Source: JAKACA01 sp049510975 (GTDB lineage: Bacteria; Actinomycetota; Acidimicrobiia; Acidimicrobiales; Bog-793). From it: DNA of 64,000 bases. The notes under the pieces were generated by a model. That model had not been told where the DNA came from. It saw nothing but the letters and a program-made list of their open reading frames with translations, and did not search any database. Positions 42,887 to 51,192 of the stretch are shown piece by piece; positions within the stretch are counted from its first letter, which is position 1, and each line of letters opens with the position of its first letter. The DNA lies in contig JBEKYM010000015.1 of the NCBI GenBank assembly GCA_049510975.1, positions 1 through 64,000 on the forward strand. The letters are read 5' to 3'. Position numbers and translations under genes: made by a program.

Positions 42887-42900
42887 TAGAACGCGTTACA
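42887..42900. promoter_or_regulatory. KstR-like operator between thiolase and FadE
   Basis: TAGAACGCGTTACA fits the 14-bp palindromic consensus TnnAACnnGTTnnA of KstR, the TetR repressor of cholesterol catabolism in mycobacteria. It overlaps a TACACT -10 (42897-42902) for the rightward FadE gene and lies just beyond the -35 of the leftward thiolase gene, so one bound dimer could block both promoters. A second match lies before the P450 gene. Confidence 0.7.
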
Positions 42901-42950
42901 CTTTCGCCCGACGCCGCCCCACCGACCGAGGGTGCGCCCAGGAGGCCTCC

Positions 42951-44114
42951 ATGCAGATCGGCTTGGACGAGGACCAGCAGTCGCTGCGCAAGCAGCTGCG
43001 CGAGTACTACGCCCGCATCCTCACGCCCGAGGTTGTGAAAGAGCTCGAGGTCCCCGGCATCACGCCGACACACAAGCGCATCGCCCGCCAGATGGGCGAG
43101 GACGGCTGGCTCGGCATCGGCTGGCCGAAGGAGTACGGCGGCCAGGGTCGATCGACGATGGAGCAGTTCATCTTCTTCGACGAGTCGATGCGAGCCGGAG
43201 CGCCCGTCCCGATGCTCACGATCAACACCGTCGGGCCGACGATCATGCGCTTCGGCAGCGACGAGCAGCGCCAACGTTTCCTCCCGCCCATCCTGCGGGG
43301 CGAGATCCACTTCTGCATCGGCTACACCGAGCCGGGCTCCGGCACGGACCTCGCCTCCCTCACGACGCGGGCGGTCCGCGACGGCGACGAGTACATCATC
43401 AACGGCGCCAAGATCTTCACGAGCCTGTCCTCCGACGCCGACTTCGTCTGGCTGGCGGCTCGCACCAACCCCGACGCCGGCAAGCATCGGGGCATCTCGA
43501 TCTTCATCGTGCCGACGTCGACGGAGGGCTTCTCTTATACGCCGATGCGGCTGCTGCACGGCCACGACATCAACCAGACGTTCTACGAGAACGTCCGAGT
43601 GCCGGCCGAGAACCTGGTCGGGGGCGAGAATCAGGGTTGGACGCTGATCACCAACCAGCTCAACCACGAGCGGGTGACGTTGTGCTCGGTGGGGCCGATC
43701 GAAAAGGCGTTCGAGGACGTCGTCGCCTGGGCGGCGGCCGCTCGGCACCCCGAGGGCGGGCGAGTGCTCGACGACGCCTGGGTGCAGCACGAGCTCGCCG
43801 TCGTGCGCGCCAAGCTCGAGTTCCTCCGCCTCGCCAACTGGAAGGTGGCGAGCTCGCCTTCGCTCGACGTGGCGGATGCTTCGACCGTCAAGGTGTTCGG
43901 GACCGAGTTCTACCTCGACGCCCTGCGCCGGCTGATGGAGATCGTCGGTCCGCAGGCGTACTTGTCGGGCGACACGCCGGCGGCGGTGCTGCACGGACGG
44001 TTGGAGAAGCTGACGAGGGGTTTCTTGATCCTGACCTTCGGGGGCGGGGCGAACGAGATCCAGCGCGAGCTGATCGCCATGTTCGGCCTCGACATGCCCC
44101 ACTCCGGGCGCTGA
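42951..44114 (+). CDS. Acyl-CoA dehydrogenase, larger FadE-type subunit
   Basis: 387 residues, ATG at 42951 with AGGAGG 5 nt upstream. Flavin motifs: FCIGYTEPGSGTDLASL, and FGGGANEIQREL at the C-terminus where classical enzymes have catalytic Glu in YEG; here that residue is Gly, as in FadE26-like steroid-side-chain dehydrogenases, which use another Glu. It introduces a double bond in acyl-CoA with electrons to ETF. The next FadE starts 9 nt after the stop, consistent with an alpha2beta2 complex as in ChsE4/ChsE5. Induced via the KstR-like operator (inference). Confidence 0.92.
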   Translation: MQIGLDEDQQSLRKQLREYYARILTPEVVKELEVPGITPTHKRIARQMGEDGWLGIGWPKEYGGQGRSTMEQFIFFDESMRAGAPVPMLTINTVGPTIMRFGSDEQRQRFLPPILRGEIHFCIGYTEPGSGTDLASLTTRAVRDGDEYIINGAKIFTSLSSDADFVWLAARTNPDAGKHRGISIFIVPTSTEGFSYTPMRLLHGHDINQTFYENVRVPAENLVGGENQGWTLITNQLNHERVTLCSVGPIEKAFEDVVAWAAAARHPEGGRVLDDAWVQHELAVVRAKLEFLRLANWKVASSPSLDVADASTVKVFGTEFYLDALRRLMEIVGPQAYLSGDTPAAVLHGRLEKLTRGFLILTFGGGANEIQRELIAMFGLDMPHSGR

Positions 44115-44123
44115 GGCGGAACT

Positions 44124-45260
44124 GTGACGATGGACTTCGACCTCGACGACGACCAGAAGGCCCTCTCCGAGCTAGCCGCTCGCATCCTGTCGGAACAGAC
44201 GACGGCCGCCCGGCTGAAAGCCGTGGAGACCGAGGCGGCGACGGGCGGCGACGGTGTCGATCACCAGCTGTGGGACGACATGGCTGCGGCCGGCCTCGCC
44301 GCCGCCCCGCTCGCCGAGGAACACGGCGGTGCCGGTATGGGGCTCATCGGTGCCGCTGCCGTGCTCGAGGAGGTCGGGCGGCGCGTCGCTCCGGTGCCAT
44401 ACCTCGAGACCGTCGTGAGCGCCCTCGCACTGGAGCGGTTCGGTTCGCCCGCCCTGCGAGAGCACCTCGCCGATGTGGCGTCCGGTTCGCTCGTGATCGC
44501 CCCGGCGCTCGTGGAGGCGCAAGCCTCGCCGCGTCGGCCCTCCGCTCGAGCGGTCACCGCTCCTGGCGCTCTGTGGCGTCTTGACGGCGAGAAGATCTGT
44601 GTCCCGGCCGGCCTTGCCGCCGGCGGGTTCCTCGTGCCGGCGTCCTTGCCCGACGGATCGTCGGGCGTGTTCTACGTCGGGGCGGAGGCCGGCGGTCTCG
44701 AGCGTGAGCGTCAGAACACGACGACGGGGAGGCCCGAGGCACTCCTGCGTCTCTCGTCGGTCGAAGTGCCAGACAGCGCCCTGCTCGGCGCCGAGGCGTC
44801 CGAGCAAGGCGTGGTGCTCGACTGGTTGGTCGACCGGGTGACGGCCGGCTTGTGCGTCACGGCGGCCGGCTGTCTCGACGAGGCCCTGCGCATCACCGCG
44901 GCCTATGTGAAGGAGCGCAAGCAGTTCGACCGATTCCTCGCCACGTTCCAGGCAGTGGGCCAGCGAGCAGCCGATGCATTCATCGACACCCTCGGTGTCC
45001 GCCTGACCGCCTGGGAGGCGATCTGGCGCCTGTCCGTCGGCCTTCCGGCCGCCGACGAGGTCACGATCGCCAAGTACTGGGCGAGCGAGGCCGGCCAACG
45101 TGTCGTGCACACGTGCCAGCACCTACATGGCGGCGTCGGTATGGACCGCGACTATCCGGTGCACCGGTACTTCCTCGTCGCCAAGCAGATCGACCTGGCA
45201 CTCGGCGGAGCTGCACCCCAGCTCGCCGACCTCGGCAAGCGCATCGCTGCCTCTGCCTGA
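44124..45260 (+). CDS. Acyl-CoA dehydrogenase, second FadE-type subunit
   Basis: 378 residues from the GTG at 44124 (an ATG two codons later is possible). Starts MDFDLDDDQKALSELAARIL; the flavin-substrate region is degenerate (no TEPxAGSD), and the C-terminal motif LHGGVGMDRDYPVHRYF is retained. This divergence from active enzymes is typical of the non-catalytic or half-site partner of FadE heteromers such as FadE27/FadE29. Probably forms a heterotetramer with the upstream subunit, giving one active site per dimer (inference from family). Convergent to the LLM gene across a duplicated hairpin element. Confidence 0.9.
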   Translation: MTMDFDLDDDQKALSELAARILSEQTTAARLKAVETEAATGGDGVDHQLWDDMAAAGLAAAPLAEEHGGAGMGLIGAAAVLEEVGRRVAPVPYLETVVSALALERFGSPALREHLADVASGSLVIAPALVEAQASPRRPSARAVTAPGALWRLDGEKICVPAGLAAGGFLVPASLPDGSSGVFYVGAEAGGLERERQNTTTGRPEALLRLSSVEVPDSALLGAEASEQGVVLDWLVDRVTAGLCVTAAGCLDEALRITAAYVKERKQFDRFLATFQAVGQRAADAFIDTLGVRLTAWEAIWRLSVGLPAADEVTIAKYWASEAGQRVVHTCQHLHGGVGMDRDYPVHRYFLVAKQIDLALGGAAPQLADLGKRIAASA

Positions 45261-45282
45261 GGCGCCGGCCGGCGCGGCCGGC

Positions 45283-45352
45283 GGGGCGCGAGGTGCGTGA
45301 GGTTTCGTGGCTCTGTGGCATACAACCTCACGCGCCTTGGCTTCAGCCGGGC
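45283..45352 (+). repeat. 70-bp hairpin element, copy 1
   Basis: Perfectly identical to 45377-45446. Contains GCGTGAGGTT and its inverted copy AACCTCACGC separated by 19 bases; with flanks, a 13-bp stem with one G-U. Located between the convergent FadE and LLM genes, so a bidirectional terminator or a REP-like unit. Confidence 0.8.
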
Positions 45353-45376
45353 GGCCGAGGGTGCTCGGAGGCGAAC

Positions 45377-45446
45377 GGGGCGCGAGGTGCGTGAGGTTTC
45401 GTGGCTCTGTGGCATACAACCTCACGCGCCTTGGCTTCAGCCGGGC
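45377..45446 (+). repeat. 70-bp hairpin element, copy 2
   Basis: Second exact copy of the 70-bp unit, 94 bp downstream of the first, starting GGGGCGCGAGGTGCG and ending GCTTCAGCCGGGC. Identity over the full unit indicates recent duplication or selection on structure. Confidence 0.8.
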
Positions 45447-45475
45447 CGCCGGCGGGCCGGCCGCCGGCGCCGCCC

Positions 45476-46507
45476 TCAGCCGGCCAGCTCGGCCATCAAC
45501 CTCATCTGCTCGATGCCGCCACCGACGAGCAGGGTCGTCACGAGCGACTCGTTCCAGGCTTCGAGGTCGTCACGGATCTTCTCCCGAGGCCCGATCAGGG
45601 CCGTGGCCTCGACGAGCTCGGTCGGGACGGCGGCGGCCGCCTCGTCCTTGTGCCCGTCGAGGTAGAGGTCCTGGATGCGGGTGGCTTCCGCCTCGAAGCC
45701 CATGCGGGCGAAGACCTGGAAGTGGAAGTTCACCTCGCGGGCGCCCATGCCCCCGATGTAGAGCGCCAGTCCGGGTCGCAAGAGGTCGGCCGCCCGCTCG
45801 ATGTCGTCGGACACCATGACCGTTGCCGTCGAGATGACCTCGAACTCGTCGGGCGTACGCCGCGCACCCGGACGCGAGAAACCCTCCGCCAGCGCCTTGC
45901 GGTACTCCTCGTCATGGCTTGGGGCATAGAAGATGGGCAGCCAGCCGTCGGCGATCTCAGCGGCGAGGGCGACGTTCTTTGCGCCCTCGGCACCGAGGAT
46001 GATCGGCAGGTCGCTGCGCAGCGGGTGCACGATGGGCTTGAGAGGCTTGCCGAGGCCCGTGCTCTCCGGCCCCGTGAACGGCAACGGGTAATGCGGTCCG
46101 TCATTCGTCACGACCGCCTCCCGAGCCAGCACCTTGCGCACGATCGCGACGTACTCGCGAGTGCGGGCGAGCGGCTTGGGGAAGGGCTCGCCGTACCAGC
46201 CCTCGACCACCTGCGGCCCGGACACGCCGAGCCCGAGCACGAAACGCCCCCCGCTCAGATGGTCCAGCGTCAATGCCGCCATGCCCATGGCCGTGGGCGT
46301 GCGCGCCGAGATCTGGCACAGGGCGGTCCCGAGGCGGAGGTTCGTCGTACGCGATCCCAGCCAGGCGAGCGGCGTCAGAGCGTCGGAGCCGTACGCCTCC
46401 GCCGTCCAGACCGAGTCGAAGCCGAGCCGCTCGGCCTCCTCGACCTTGGCGGCGGCGTCGGACGGCGGGCCGGAGCCCCAGTAGCCGAGTTGCAGTCCGA
46501 GCTTCAT
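45476..46507 (-). CDS. LLM class F420-dependent oxidoreductase
   Basis: 343 residues. Luciferase-like TIM barrel: MKLGLQLGYWGSGP, EERLGFDSVWTAEAYGSDAL, TPLAWLGSRTTNLRLGTA, SGGRFVLGLGVSGPQVVEGWYG, LGAEGAKNVALAAEIADGWLP. These patterns are typical of coenzyme-F420-dependent (rather than FMN) enzymes of actinobacteria, which hydrogenate or hydroxylate acyl chains, steroids or xenobiotics. Its ATG at 46507 overlaps the P450 stop codon (ATGA), so the two are made together. Possible part of the steroid-type regulon; substrate unknown. Confidence 0.92.
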   Translation of the reverse strand: MKLGLQLGYWGSGPPSDAAAKVEEAERLGFDSVWTAEAYGSDALTPLAWLGSRTTNLRLGTALCQISARTPTAMGMAALTLDHLSGGRFVLGLGVSGPQVVEGWYGEPFPKPLARTREYVAIVRKVLAREAVVTNDGPHYPLPFTGPESTGLGKPLKPIVHPLRSDLPIILGAEGAKNVALAAEIADGWLPIFYAPSHDEEYRKALAEGFSRPGARRTPDEFEVISTATVMVSDDIERAADLLRPGLALYIGGMGAREVNFHFQVFARMGFEAEATRIQDLYLDGHKDEAAAAVPTELVEATALIGPREKIRDDLEAWNESLVTTLLVGGGIEQMRLMAELAG

Positions 46508-47706
46508 CCGACGGCCACCGGCAGGTGCTTGATCCCGTTGATGAAGTTCGAGCAGAGGCGCTGGACGTCGCCGGAGAGCTCGAGGGCGGGCATCTCACGG
46601 AGTATCTCGGTGAACATGACCCGGATCTCGAGACGGGCGAGGTTGGCGCCGAGGCAGAAATGCGACCCGCCACCGCCGAAGGCGACGTGGTCATTCGGCG
46701 ACCGCCCGATGTCGAAACGGTCCGGATCGTCGAAGACCGCCTCGTCCCGGTTCGCCGAGGCGTGCCAGAAGATGACCTTGTCTCCCTCGGCGACGTGCTG
46801 CCCGCCGATCTCGGTGTCCCGGGTCGCCGTTCGCCGGAAGTGCATGACCGGTGAGGCGTAGCGCAGCATCTCCTCGATGGCCGACTCCAACAGCTCCGGT
46901 CGCTCGATGAGCTTGCGCCGCTCGTCCGGGTTCTCCATCAGCGCCAGCATGCCGTGGGAGAGCAGGTTGCGGGTCGTCTCGTTGCCGGCGACGGCGAGCA
47001 GCATGAAGAACATGTCGATCTCCAGCTGGTCGAGCCGGTCGCCCTCGATCTCGGCATGGGCGAGGATGCTCACGAGGTCGTCGTGCGGGTTGGCCTTGCG
47101 CTCGACCGTGAGGCCGTCGGCGTAGGCGAACAGCTCCATGGCGGCCGCCGTAGCAAGCTCGGGCGCTTCGAGGAACTCGGGGTCGTTCGAGCCGACCATG
47201 CGGTTGCTCCAGTCGAAGACCTTGTGGCGGTCCTCCTGGGGGATTCCCATCAGCTCGGCGATCACCTGCAGGGGCAGCTCGGCGGCGATGTCGCTCACGA
47301 AGTCGAACTCGCCCTTGTCCTTGGCGCTGTCGATGAGCTCCCGGGTGCGCTCCACGATGCGGTCCTCGAGCTCGTGCACCATGCGGGGTGTGAAACCCTT
47401 GTTGACGAGCCGCCGGTAGCGGGTGTGCATCGGCGGGTCCATGTTGAGCATCATGAGGCGCTGCTGGGCGAGGATCTCGTCGTCCCAGTTCATCATGAGG
47501 GCGCCGCCCTTGTAGGACGAGAACGTGGACGAGTCGCGGTTGACCGCCACGAGGTCGTGGTAGCCCATCACCGACCAGAAACCCACCCCGCCCTCCTCCT
47601 CATGCCAGAACACAGGGCTCGTCCTGCGCAGCTCGGCGAAGAGCTCATGAGGTACGGACGGCACGAAGAGCTGGGGGTTGCACAGGTCGATTTGTGCGAG
47701 ATCCAT
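46504..47706 (-). CDS. Cytochrome P450 (CYP125/124/142-like)
   Basis: 400 residues from the ATG at 47706 (AGGGAGGG upstream). Oxygen-binding I-helix AGNETTRN, EXXR motif EEMLRYASPVMHFRR, and haem loop FGGGGSHFCLGANLAR with the thiolate Cys at about residue 351. Sequence start NPQLFVPSVPHELF and this haem loop resemble the CYP124/125/142 group that hydroxylates the terminal carbon of steroid or branched side chains. A KstR-like operator overlaps its -10. Redox partner genes are not in this window. Co-translated with the LLM oxidoreductase. Confidence 0.93.
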   Translation of the reverse strand: MDLAQIDLCNPQLFVPSVPHELFAELRRTSPVFWHEEEGGVGFWSVMGYHDLVAVNRDSSTFSSYKGGALMMNWDDEILAQQRLMMLNMDPPMHTRYRRLVNKGFTPRMVHELEDRIVERTRELIDSAKDKGEFDFVSDIAAELPLQVIAELMGIPQEDRHKVFDWSNRMVGSNDPEFLEAPELATAAAMELFAYADGLTVERKANPHDDLVSILAHAEIEGDRLDQLEIDMFFMLLAVAGNETTRNLLSHGMLALMENPDERRKLIERPELLESAIEEMLRYASPVMHFRRTATRDTEIGGQHVAEGDKVIFWHASANRDEAVFDDPDRFDIGRSPNDHVAFGGGGSHFCLGANLARLEIRVMFTEILREMPALELSGDVQRLCSNFINGIKHLPVAVG

Positions 47707-47770
47707 AGGTTTCCCTCCCTGTGCCCGCCACGGCTCACCTGCCGGCGGGATGGCGGTCCTGCGCCCAGAG

Positions 47771-47784
47771 TAGAACACGTTCCA
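47771..47784 (-). promoter_or_regulatory. KstR-like operator upstream of P450
   Basis: TAGAACACGTTCCA matches TnnAACnnGTTnnA at every fixed position. On the minus strand its end is the start of a TACTCT -10 (47772-47767), the same geometry as at the FadE promoter, 65 nt before the P450 start. The leader between carries no other motif I can support. Confidence 0.7.
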
Positions 47785-47836
47785 GTTTGGAGTGTAGGCG
47801 AGCGGCGGTCTCGCTTCCAGAGGGCCGGACGCGGAA

Positions 47837-47884
47837 AGGCCCCGGGTAGCCGGTGGGCTTGCGCCTCCGTACTTCCCGGGGCCT
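47837..47884. other. 10-bp inverted repeat with 28-nt loop
   Basis: AGGCCCCGGG (47837-47846) and its exact inverse CCCGGGGCCT (47875-47884). It lies upstream of the P450 promoter in an otherwise gene-free stretch, downstream of the minisatellite in transcription direction of the nitroreductase. Could be a terminator lacking a U-run. Confidence 0.5.
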
Positions 47885-48040
47885 GCTCCAGATGACGGGA
47901 CTCCCTGCGCTGCAGCGGGTGCCTTGCGGCTGCCCGGCTGTCGCGCCCGGTGCTCCGGCCCCGAGAGGCCAGCTCCCCGGTGTGGTTGCCCATGTCACCG
48001 TTTCCTCGGCGGATCGCCGTGGCTCCTCCGTCCTGCCTCC

Positions 48041-48330
48041 CTTGCGGGCGACCCTTCGGAAGGAGCCGGTTCCGTTCGTCCTGCCCCCCTTGCGGGTGGC
48101 GCTTCGTCCAGTCCCCGGTCCTTCGGAACCACCTCTCTTGCGAGTGGCGACTCCTCCGTTCCGTGCTCTTCGGTTCGTGCCTCCCTTGCGGGCGACCTTC
48201 CTCTCCGAGCGGCCCGTCTGTTCGAACCCCCCTTGCGGGAAGCTCTCCCTTCAGCGCCAGCACCGGCTCTCTGGTGTTCCTTGCGGGCCACCGTTGTTCC
48301 GGCGCTTCGGCGTTTCCGTCCTTGGCGAGC
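48041..48330. repeat. 48-bp minisatellite, about six units
   Basis: The core CTTGCGGGCGAC-like block recurs at 48041, 48089, 48137, 48185, 48232, 48280 and 48321, i.e. every 47-48 bases then 41. Core and spacers both vary. The period is a multiple of three, but no frame has a convincing gene: the minus-strand ORF 47995-48333 (GTG start, no ribosome site) is very basic with ARE/PAR units, the plus-strand ones are PLR-rich. Coding status is open. The region 47785-48485 holds no recognised gene. Confidence 0.75.
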
Positions 48331-48381
48331 CACACTCTGCGACAGAACGGGCGGCGCGTCAACCGGACTTGAGCAAATGCG

Positions 48382-48458
48382 GAGGTTATCGACAGCTCTG
48401 GCGGAGTTGTCGACAGGAAACCTCGAGTTTCCCCCTCTCGTCCCCAGCCTCGTCCACA
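48382..48458. promoter_or_regulatory. Three DnaA-box-like 9-mers near nitroreductase 3' end
   Basis: TTATCGACA (48387-48395), TTGTCGACA (48408-48416) and TCGTCCACA (48450-48458) each differ from TTATCCACA at one or two bases, and GGAGG/GGAG precedes the first two in the same register (22 bp apart). They may be accessory DnaA sites or an operator with direct repeats; the region lacks dnaA, dnaN and an AT-rich unwinding stretch. Confidence 0.35.
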
Positions 48459-48485
48459 GTCCATGGCGGCCGACCGGGGTGCGGG

Positions 48486-49157
48486 CTACTCGTCCCCCTC
48501 GAAGCGGTCGAGGAAGAGGAACTCGCCCGCCTCCTTGCGGCGGAGCCTCGTGACTTGGTGCACAGGATGCCCGAGGACGATGAGGCCGGCGACGGCGAAG
48601 GCGGGAGGTACCTCGAGCAGGGCGCGCACGGCGGGCTCCTGGCGGCAGAGCACCGTGGTCATGACGCCTCCGAGCCCGACGTTGCGGGCGGCGAGGAGGA
48701 CGTTGTGGCCGAACGGGTAGACCGAAGCACCTCCGACGATGCTCTGGCGACCGAGACCGTTGTCGGTGACGGCGAGCGAGCCGAGATGTGCGAGCAGCAC
48801 CAGCATCACCGGAACGGTGGCGAGCTGGTCACCGAAGGCATCGGGAGCGGGACGTTCGCGGGCAGCGGCCAGGTCGACTCCGGGGCCGTCCCATCGGCCG
48901 TCGGGGCCGGGTGCGAACGGGACGAGGCCTCGTTCGACATGCGCCCAGTACTCCCGCCAGCCGAGCGAGTAGAGGCGGGCGATCTCTTCCCGAAGATCGC
49001 GGCGCTCGACTCGGACGAGCCGCCAGGGTTGGCGGTTGCCACCGCTCGGGGCGAATCGAGCCGAGTCGAGGATCTGCCGCAGGGTGTCGTCGGTGACCGG
49101 TTCGGCGGTGAACTCCCGGCATGCAGCCGTTGTGGACATGACCTCCGTCAGCTCCAT
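48486..49157 (-). CDS. Nitroreductase family protein
   Basis: 223 residues from the ATG at 49157 (AAAGGAG upstream). Flavin-binding nitroreductase fold: MSTTAACREFTAEPV with an Arg-rich N-terminus, APSGGNRQPWRLV, ATVPVMLVLLAHL, and NVLLAARNVGLGGVMTTVL. Such enzymes reduce nitro or quinone groups with NAD(P)H, or belong to F420/FMN reductases; the exact substrate is not readable. Lies upstream of the P450 operon on the same strand but separated by the 48-bp repeats and the KstR-like promoter. May be part of the same regulon only by neighbourhood. Confidence 0.9.
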   Translation of the reverse strand: MELTEVMSTTAACREFTAEPVTDDTLRQILDSARFAPSGGNRQPWRLVRVERRDLREEIARLYSLGWREYWAHVERGLVPFAPGPDGRWDGPGVDLAAARERPAPDAFGDQLATVPVMLVLLAHLGSLAVTDNGLGRQSIVGGASVYPFGHNVLLAARNVGLGGVMTTVLCRQEPAVRALLEVPPAFAVAGLIVLGHPVHQVTRLRRKEAGEFLFLDRFEGDE

Positions 49158-49403
49158 CGAGGCGCTCCTTTCCTTCGTGTCCTGGTCGATCGTGTGCTGG
49201 GTTGGCGCCGGTTGGGGCGGGCGCTCGCCGGCGGCCCGGCGGCCCGGCGGCCGGGTCCACCCCCTGGCCGTTGGCCTCACCGTGCTGGCGGCACGCTAGA
49301 GCCTCCGGGCCGCCAAACCCCGGTGCAGCGCCGGCGGGCGGGTGCTGGTCGGTTTCCCGACACCCGGTGCTAGGTTCCTGAACAGGTCATACCCGGAGGT
49401 TCG

Positions 49404-50357
49404 ATGACCACTGAATGGAACGGGCAGGGTCTGCCACCGGCCGCTGAGGCGCGGATGGAACGAGGTAGAGCAGGTGGGCCGCCCGCGAGCCTGTTCGGCA
49501 TCTCGGGCCAGGCGGCTCTGGAGGCGTGTGGTTTCTCGGTGGTCGGCGAAGTCATGGGTTGCATCGTCCAGCACATCGGCTTCACGGGCTACGGCGGCTG
49601 CGGCTACTACCCGGGGATGGGCATGGGTTACGGCAGCGTCGGCGGCTGGGCGGCCGGCGCCAACCGCGGATACGGCGGCAACGTCCGGCCCGGCGTGCAG
49701 ACGAGCTCGGGCGGGGGTTTCGCCGGTTTTGCCCCGTATGTCGATGCGCTCTACCACGGGTACGACACCGCCGTCCTCCGCATGCTCCTCGAGTGCCGCG
49801 ACCTGCACGGCGACGGGGTCGTCGGCGTGCGCCTCGAGCAGCGCCTGCTCGGGCAGGACAACCGGGAGTTCATCGCCTATGGCACGGCCGTCCGCTCGCA
49901 CGGCAAGACACGGCCCGCCAACCTCTTCTCGACGACGTTGCCTGCTCACGATGTCGCCAAGCTGCTCCACGGCGGCTGGGCGCCGGCGGCGATCGCCATC
50001 GGCATCGCCTTGTCCATCCGGCACGACGACTGGACGACGCTGCAACAGACGCGCACGTGGGCGGGCAACTCCGAGGTGACGGGCTACACCGATCTCGTCA
50101 ACCACGTGCGCCACGGTGCCCGCCAGCAGTTCCACCGGCGCACGGCGGCCTACGGAGCCGACGGGGCCATCATGTCGGGCATGACGCTCGACATCTGGGA
50201 GGTCGAGCCCGGCGAGGGCCACCGCGACCATGTGGCGTTGTCCTTCGTCGAGGGCACTGCCGTCGCACGATTTCACGAGGGAGCCGTCGCGCCCACCTCG
50301 AGCCTCAAGATCCTCTCTTTGTCCGACCGACACGTCGTAGGTGGAAGGAAGTCATGA
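49404..50357 (+). CDS. YbjQ/UPF0145-related protein, Gly-rich N-terminal domain
   Basis: 317 residues, ATG 49404 with GGAGG. A segment LEACGFSVVGEVMGCIVQHIG followed by a Gly/Tyr-rich loop (YGGCGYYPGMGMGYGS) resembles a degenerate YbjQ (heavy-metal-binding DUF74) repeat; the second (HGDGVVGVRLEQRLLGQ, LREFIAYGTAVR) fits the conserved RMEAEAxxLGADGIVGVRL core of the family. Probably two repeats per chain. The family forms small oligomeric rings of unclear function. The following gene starts within the stop codon (ATGA), forming an operon of three. Confidence 0.75.
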   Translation: MTTEWNGQGLPPAAEARMERGRAGGPPASLFGISGQAALEACGFSVVGEVMGCIVQHIGFTGYGGCGYYPGMGMGYGSVGGWAAGANRGYGGNVRPGVQTSSGGGFAGFAPYVDALYHGYDTAVLRMLLECRDLHGDGVVGVRLEQRLLGQDNREFIAYGTAVRSHGKTRPANLFSTTLPAHDVAKLLHGGWAPAAIAIGIALSIRHDDWTTLQQTRTWAGNSEVTGYTDLVNHVRHGARQQFHRRTAAYGADGAIMSGMTLDIWEVEPGEGHRDHVALSFVEGTAVARFHEGAVAPTSSLKILSLSDRHVVGGRKS

Positions 50358-51178
50358 GCGATACCGAGATCCACGCCACCGATCTGGGGATCCCCGAAGA
50401 TGCGATGAAGCGCCTGGCCGAGATGAAGCCAGGCCAGCCAGGGGCGCTGTTCACCTCCGACCTGACGGTGAACGAGTTCTTGCTCGTGAGGGAGGCGGGC
50501 TTCCGGCCGGTCGGCCTCGTGCTCGGCTCCAGCATCTATCACGTCGGGATCCAGATCGGCCGCTGGTCGAAGAACATGGAGCTGGACACGCTCTCGCAGG
50601 CGATGTACCACGCCCGCGAGCTCGCCATGACCCGGATGGAGGCCGAGGCTGCGGCCCTCGGCGCCGACGGAATCGTCGGGGTCCGCCTCGACATCGAGTT
50701 CAAGGAGTTCGGCAACGACCTGGCGGAATTCATCGCCGTCGGCACGGCCGTGAAAGCGGACGAGCCGGGCGACTGGAAGAACAACCAGGGCCAGCCGTTC
50801 ACCTCGGATCTCTCCGGCCAGGACTTCTGGACGCTCGTGCAGGCCGGCTACGCGCCGCTTGGCATGGTGATGGGCAGCTGCGTCTACCACATCGCCCACC
50901 AGGGGACGCTGCGTGCGATGAGCAACGTCGGCAAGAACGTCGAGATACCGACCTACACCGAGGCGCTCTACGACGCCCGCGAGCTCGCTATGAGCCGCAT
51001 GCAGGCCGAGGGCGAAGCGCTCAAGGCCGAAGGCATCGTCGGGGTGCAGCTGCTCTCGCTCGCGCACAAGTGGGGCGGGCACACGACGGAGTTCTTCGCC
51101 GTCGGGACCGCCGTGCGCCCGCTGCGCGCCGACCACATCATCGCCAAGCCGCAGCTCGTCCTCCCCCTCACCGACTAG
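50354..51178 (+). CDS. Tandem YbjQ/UPF0145 heavy-metal-binding-like protein
   Basis: 274 residues from the ATG at 50354. Two clear repeats: first FTSDLTVNEFLLVREAGFRPVGLVLGSSIYHVG...ARELAMTRMEAEAAALGADGIVGVRL, second FTSDLSGQDFWTLVQAGYAPLGMVMGSCVYHIA...ARELAMSRMQAEGEALKAEGIVGVQL. Each corresponds to one YbjQ domain, so the chain is an internal duplication. Function of the family is not established; metal binding is annotated by homology only. Cotranslated with the upstream paralogue; the 137-residue protein follows 14 nt later. Confidence 0.85.
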   Translation: MSDTEIHATDLGIPEDAMKRLAEMKPGQPGALFTSDLTVNEFLLVREAGFRPVGLVLGSSIYHVGIQIGRWSKNMELDTLSQAMYHARELAMTRMEAEAAALGADGIVGVRLDIEFKEFGNDLAEFIAVGTAVKADEPGDWKNNQGQPFTSDLSGQDFWTLVQAGYAPLGMVMGSCVYHIAHQGTLRAMSNVGKNVEIPTYTEALYDARELAMSRMQAEGEALKAEGIVGVQLLSLAHKWGGHTTEFFAVGTAVRPLRADHIIAKPQLVLPLTD

Positions 51179-51192
51179 GCCGAGATCCGGTC

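Noticed and set aside
48041..48330. CRISPR-like array
   Set aside because: Repeat cores are short and variable, spacers also resemble each other, and no cas genes are near; it is a minisatellite.
47995..48333. Basic 112-residue protein on the minus strand
   Set aside because: GTG start without ribosome site, all three frames show comparable repeats; coding status not supported.
48382..48458. Chromosomal origin
   Set aside because: Only three imperfect DnaA boxes, no AT-rich unwinding region, no dnaA/dnaN/rpmH/parAB.
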